This document shows, in pieces, positions 12,135-13,492 of a stretch of DNA of 13,492 nucleotides. Under the pieces are notes generated by a model. That model was not told where the DNA came from. It did no database searches and was given only the letters and a program-made list of their open reading frames with translations. The position numbers and the translations under genes were made by a program. The stretch comes from Candidatus Colimorpha enterica (GTDB taxonomy: Bacteria > Bacillota > Clostridia > Oscillospirales > CAG-272). The stretch lies in contig FR891177.1 in assembly GCA_000433515.1 (NCBI GenBank), positions 923-14,414 of the forward strand, in the 5' to 3' direction. Numbering within the stretch: the first letter of the stretch is position 1; each line of letters begins with the position of its first letter.

Positions 12135-13424
12135 GTGTTCAAAACGCTTGCAAACGCATGGAAGATCCCGGATCTTAAGCGTAAGATGATATTCACCATC
12201 GTGATCGTACTTCTGTACCGTCTCGGTGCGTGCATCCCGGTCCCGTATGTAAGCTCTGATGCGCTTAACTATATAGTCACGGTGAATTCCTCGGGATCCA
12301 TCTTTGACTACCTCAACATTCTGTCAGGTCAGGCATTCTCGCAGGCAACTCTGTTTGCTCTGTCGGTTTCGCCTTACATCACTGCGCAGATCGTGATCCA
12401 GCTTCTTACGATCGCTATCCCCGCCCTTGAGAAGATCTCAAAGGAGGGTGAGGACGGCAGAAAGAAGCTTGACAAGATCACAAGATATGTAACGGTCGTG
12501 CTTGCGCTCGTAACCGCTTACGGATATTATGCCTATATGAAGAACCTCGGCGTTCTTACCGATAAGAGCTGGTTCGCAATGCTCGTCATCATCGCGTGCT
12601 ATTGCGCAGGTGCCGCGCTTATCATGTGGCTTGCCGACAGGATCGATGAAAGCGGTATCGGAAACGGTATCTCCATCATCCTCTTCGTAAACATACTCTC
12701 CAGCGGCTTTGCAACGGCTGAGACCATTGTCAACCAGATAAAGAAGGGCGGCTTTGCCAACATCTTCTTTGCAATCCTTTCCGTGATCATAATGGTCGCG
12801 ATCATCACGCTTGTTGTCTTTATCACGAACAGCGAGCGCAGAATTCCCGTTCAGTATGCAAAACGTGTCGTCGGCAGAAAAATGTACGGCGGTCAGAACT
12901 CAAATCTGCCCCTCAAGCTGAATATGTCCGGTGTTATGCCGATCATCTTCGCAAGCTCGATAGTTTCTCTTCCGACAACGATCGGTCTGTTCGTTCAGCC
13001 GAAGACCGGCTCTTTCTGGGCTAAGTTCCTCGATCTGTTCTCACCGAGCTCGGTCGTGTACGTTCTGCTCTTCATTGCACTGATCATCGCCTTCTCTTAC
13101 TTCTATATTGAGATCAGCTTCAACAACGTTGAGGTTGCCAACAATCTGAAGAAGAACGGCGGATTCATTCCCGGTATCCGTCCGGGTAAACCCACTGCCG
13201 ATTATATCAAGATGGTACTCAACAGAATCACTCTTATCGGCGCAATATTCCTTGCATTCATTGCGGGGCTTCCGCTCTTTGTCAATATCTTTGCAAGAGG
13301 ATATCTCGGCGCGCTTGCATTCGGTGGTTCGTCGCTGCTCATCGTTGTCGGTGTCGCTCTTGAGACCGCGCGCGAGCTTGAGTCCCAGATGGCCATGCGC
13401 CACTACAAGGGATTCCTTGAGTAA
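12135..13424 (+). CDS. secY: Preprotein translocase channel subunit SecY
   Basis: SecY forms the membrane channel for Sec-dependent export and membrane insertion, with SecE and SecG. The 429-residue product has about ten hydrophobic segments (roughly 18-36, 71-94, 117-135, 147-167, 177-192, 209-231, 265-287, 306-327, 363-386, 390-410). A plug region lies near 54-66 (GSIFDYLNILSG). Conserved cytosolic loops are SERRIPVQYAKR (233-244) and GGFIPGIRPGKPT (342-354), the latter in the SecA/ribosome-contacting C5 loop. The start is a GTG immediately after the rplO stop, with GAGGTGG (12123-12129) inside rplO; the resulting MFKTLANAWKIPDL matches Gram-positive SecY. Tandem stops TAATAA end it, and a strong hairpin follows. 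Confidence 0.97.
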   Translation: MFKTLANAWKIPDLKRKMIFTIVIVLLYRLGACIPVPYVSSDALNYIVTVNSSGSIFDYLNILSGQAFSQATLFALSVSPYITAQIVIQLLTIAIPALEKISKEGEDGRKKLDKITRYVTVVLALVTAYGYYAYMKNLGVLTDKSWFAMLVIIACYCAGAALIMWLADRIDESGIGNGISIILFVNILSSGFATAETIVNQIKKGGFANIFFAILSVIIMVAIITLVVFITNSERRIPVQYAKRVVGRKMYGGQNSNLPLKLNMSGVMPIIFASSIVSLPTTIGLFVQPKTGSFWAKFLDLFSPSSVVYVLLFIALIIAFSYFYIEISFNNVEVANNLKKNGGFIPGIRPGKPTADYIKMVLNRITLIGAIFLAFIAGLPLFVNIFARGYLGALAFGGSSLLIVVGVALETARELESQMAMRHYKGFLE

Positions 13425-13441
13425 TAAGCGTAAAGAATACG

Positions 13442-13485
13442 GCGGAAAGCATATCCGGTACCGGCAGGTACCGATATGCTGCCGC
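13442..13485 (+). other. Long hairpin downstream of secY (terminator or attenuator candidate)
   Basis: AGCATAT (13448-13454) pairs with ATATGCT (13474-13480), and CGGTACC (13456-13462) with GGTACCG (13467-13473), around loop GGCA with one bulged C. GCGG (13442-13445) and CCGC (13482-13485) extend the stem to 18 pairs across a small internal loop. The stem starts 17 bases after the secY stop. The seven bases visible after it are not T-rich, so a canonical intrinsic terminator is not shown, but the window ends here. Confidence 0.6.
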
Positions 13486-13492
13486 AGCACCT

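Noticed and set aside
1..13492. CRISPR array, insertion sequence, prophage, toxin-antitoxin or defence system
   Set aside because: Apart from short spacers and the ~500-base promoter/leader region the window is filled by core genes in canonical order. No spaced direct repeats, transposase, integrase or terminal inverted repeats are visible.

Overview
The window is a chromosomal housekeeping segment with every recognisable gene on the + strand. It runs from recA through the complete S10 and spc ribosomal-protein clusters to secY. A Clostridia source, probably Oscillospirales/Ruminococcaceae-like, is suggested by several things: strong AGGAGG-type ribosome binding sites, moderately high GC with C/G-rich third positions, a zinc-binding short S14 (type Z), an L24 with a CxxC...CxxC C-terminal ribbon, a TSCPD-domain protein of a kind common in Clostridia, and GTG/TTG starts for ribosomal genes. 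The phylum-level call is firm; the family-level call is inference.

Layout. Positions 3-200 hold the 3' end of an unidentified gene. recA (242-1348) overlaps recX (1345-1872) by an ATGA junction, and a small TSCPD-domain protein follows (1878-2153). An intrinsic terminator (2161-2207) closes this first unit. The next ~500 bases have no gene. They contain an inverted repeat whose arms resemble DnaA boxes, a strong sigma-A-type promoter (TTGCAA, 17 bp, TATAAT) and a ~390-nt untranslated leader with several competing hairpins. The second unit then reads rpsJ-rplC-rplD-rplW-rplB-rpsS-rplV-rpsC-rplP-rpmC-rpsQ-rplN-rplX-rplE-rpsN-rpsH-rplF-rplR-rpsE-rpmD-rplO-secY, the canonical bacterial order with no insertion or loss. 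A long hairpin follows secY at the right edge; adk/map/infA would be expected beyond it but are not visible.

How it works together. The first unit encodes recombinational repair (RecA) and its modulator (RecX). The second encodes 21 ribosomal proteins that surround the exit tunnel, peptidyl-transferase centre, decoding region and 5S rRNA particle, plus the SecY channel that docks at the tunnel exit (L23/L29/L22/L24). Most genes lie 10-30 bases apart or overlap by one to four bases, and several ribosome binding sites lie inside the preceding gene, so translational coupling is likely. The gaps that are longer (rpsJ-rplC, rpsQ-rplN, rpsN-rpsH, rpmD-rplO) each hold a plausible RNA hairpin.

No mobile element, CRISPR array, tRNA, rRNA or exotic gene system is visible. 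The points worth a second look are regulatory RNA structure (the S10 leader and the rpsJ-rplC gap), the DnaA-box-like dyad upstream of the S10 promoter, and a repeat-bearing Arg/Gly-rich C-terminal tail on ribosomal protein S3.
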